A stretch of 6,260 nucleotides of DNA from Spirochaetaceae bacterium (GTDB lineage Bacteria; Spirochaetota; Spirochaetia; Treponematales; Breznakiellaceae): positions 1-6,260 of the forward strand of contig JAITHR010000249.1 in NCBI GenBank assembly GCA_031279895.1, given 5' to 3'. Shown piece after piece: positions 5,876-6,260 of this stretch. Each line of letters starts with the position of its first letter. The first letter of the stretch is position 1. Below the pieces are notes generated by a model. The model worked only from the letters and a program-made list of their open reading frames with translations. It had not been told where the DNA came from and did not search any database. The translations under genes were made by a program, and so were the position numbers.

Positions 5876-6260
5876 TACAGGGCCACGCCGATCGTGATGC
5901 CCGCGTTAATGCCGTTGTCCAGAAAGTAATAGGTGAAGGGGATGTCAAGCAGCACCGGCCCGATGTTTATGCCGACGCTCGTCATAAGCTTAAGGTTAAA
6001 AACCGCGGGCATCATGTCCCCGCCGGCTTTGAGCGTGATACTGCCGGGCTTGTCTTGGCTAAGCGGCCCGTTCAGGTTTTCAATGTTCACGTTTCCTTTC
6101 GCGCCTACCGTAAGGTCGCTTCTCCCAAAGCCCAGGTCAAACCCCACGCCGGCCCCTACGTTCAGGAACCAGAGGAGTTTTACCGCGGTGTTCGCCTCGA
6201 TGGGAATAGTTACCGTGTCAACGTCCATCTTGAGGGAGAGGGACGGGTCGATTTTTATGG
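5875..6260 (-). CDS. Probable outer-membrane beta-barrel protein, C-terminal part only
   Basis: An open minus-strand frame enters from the right edge and ends with TAG at 5877-5875, giving 127 complete residues. The start lies outside the window; the internal ATG at 6228 is not a likely start because the frame stays open and similar in character upstream of it. The sequence has short alternating polar/hydrophobic stretches typical of amphipathic beta strands (SLSLKMDVDTVTIPI, GVGFDLGFG, DLTVGAKGNVNI, SITLKAG), Gly/Asn turns, and a terminal strand of the form YYFLDNGINAGITIGVAL. There are no long hydrophobic helices. This fits the end of an outer-membrane barrel, although the last residue is Leu rather than the aromatic typical of proteobacterial barrels. 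I do not recognise the family and the specific function is unknown. The stop overlaps the helicase GTG by one base, so the two probably share a transcript. Confidence 0.75.
   Translation of the reverse strand, partial: IKIDPSLSLKMDVDTVTIPIEANTAVKLLWFLNVGAGVGFDLGFGRSDLTVGAKGNVNIENLNGPLSQDKPGSITLKAGGDMMPAVFNLKLMTSVGINIGPVLLDIPFTYYFLDNGINAGITIGVAL

Noticed and set aside
5231..5929. 232-codon plus-strand frame opposite the helicase N-terminal half
   Set aside because: The opposite strand encodes intact helicase motifs. This frame crosses the helicase start into the next gene without any domain or ribosome binding site of note.
1..6260. A defence island, mobile element, CRISPR array or biosynthetic cluster
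   Set aside because: Every long coding frame is a familiar housekeeping or envelope family. No spaced repeats, terminal inverted repeats, integrase, transposase, toxin-antitoxin pair or tRNA was seen.

Overview
The window reads as ordinary chromosomal DNA from a Gram-negative-type bacterium of moderate to high G+C (judged by eye). The best guess is a Treponema-like spirochaete, for example from the termite gut or another anaerobic habitat. The hints are the prenyl synthase with a DDVKNL second motif, the LysM-M23 protein with a short cytoplasmic tail and one membrane anchor, the divergent ClpP paralogue, the Rep-type helicase, and a beta-strand-rich envelope protein fragment. This assignment is inference from family resemblance. 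No rRNA, tRNA, CRISPR array, insertion sequence or phage gene was seen.

Layout from left to right. Bases 1-576 (minus) hold nearly all of an RlmE/FtsJ 23S rRNA 2'-O-methyltransferase that runs off the left edge. A 41-base AT-rich gap separates it from a divergent trans-polyprenyl diphosphate synthase at 618-1727 (plus). Bases 1728-1966 have a likely intrinsic terminator, an AT-rich promoter-like stretch and a G+C-rich leader with a hairpin. Next comes a membrane-anchored LysM-LysM-M23 cell-wall endopeptidase (1967-3058, plus). A 144-base gap holds a 20-codon ORF and an imperfect direct repeat. It is followed by a ClpP-family serine peptidase with an intact catalytic triad but an unusual charged N-terminus (3203-3835, plus). 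Converging on it from the right is a full-length Rep/UvrD superfamily 1 DNA helicase (5875-3860, minus). The helicase GTG start overlaps by one base the stop codon of a probable outer-membrane beta-barrel protein, whose C-terminal 127 residues fill the right end (6260-5875, minus).

The genes are housekeeping functions rather than one dedicated system: rRNA modification, isoprenoid chain synthesis (lipid carrier and/or quinone side chain), peptidoglycan remodelling, protein turnover, and DNA replication or repair. The prenyl synthase and the endopeptidase could both serve envelope growth, but a terminator-like hairpin lies between them, so they are probably separate transcription units. I found no convincing novel system. 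The points most worth a second look are the orphan ClpP with an altered docking end, the apparently leaderless start of the prenyl synthase, the unresolved start and long leader of the M23 gene, and the coupled envelope protein/helicase pair.
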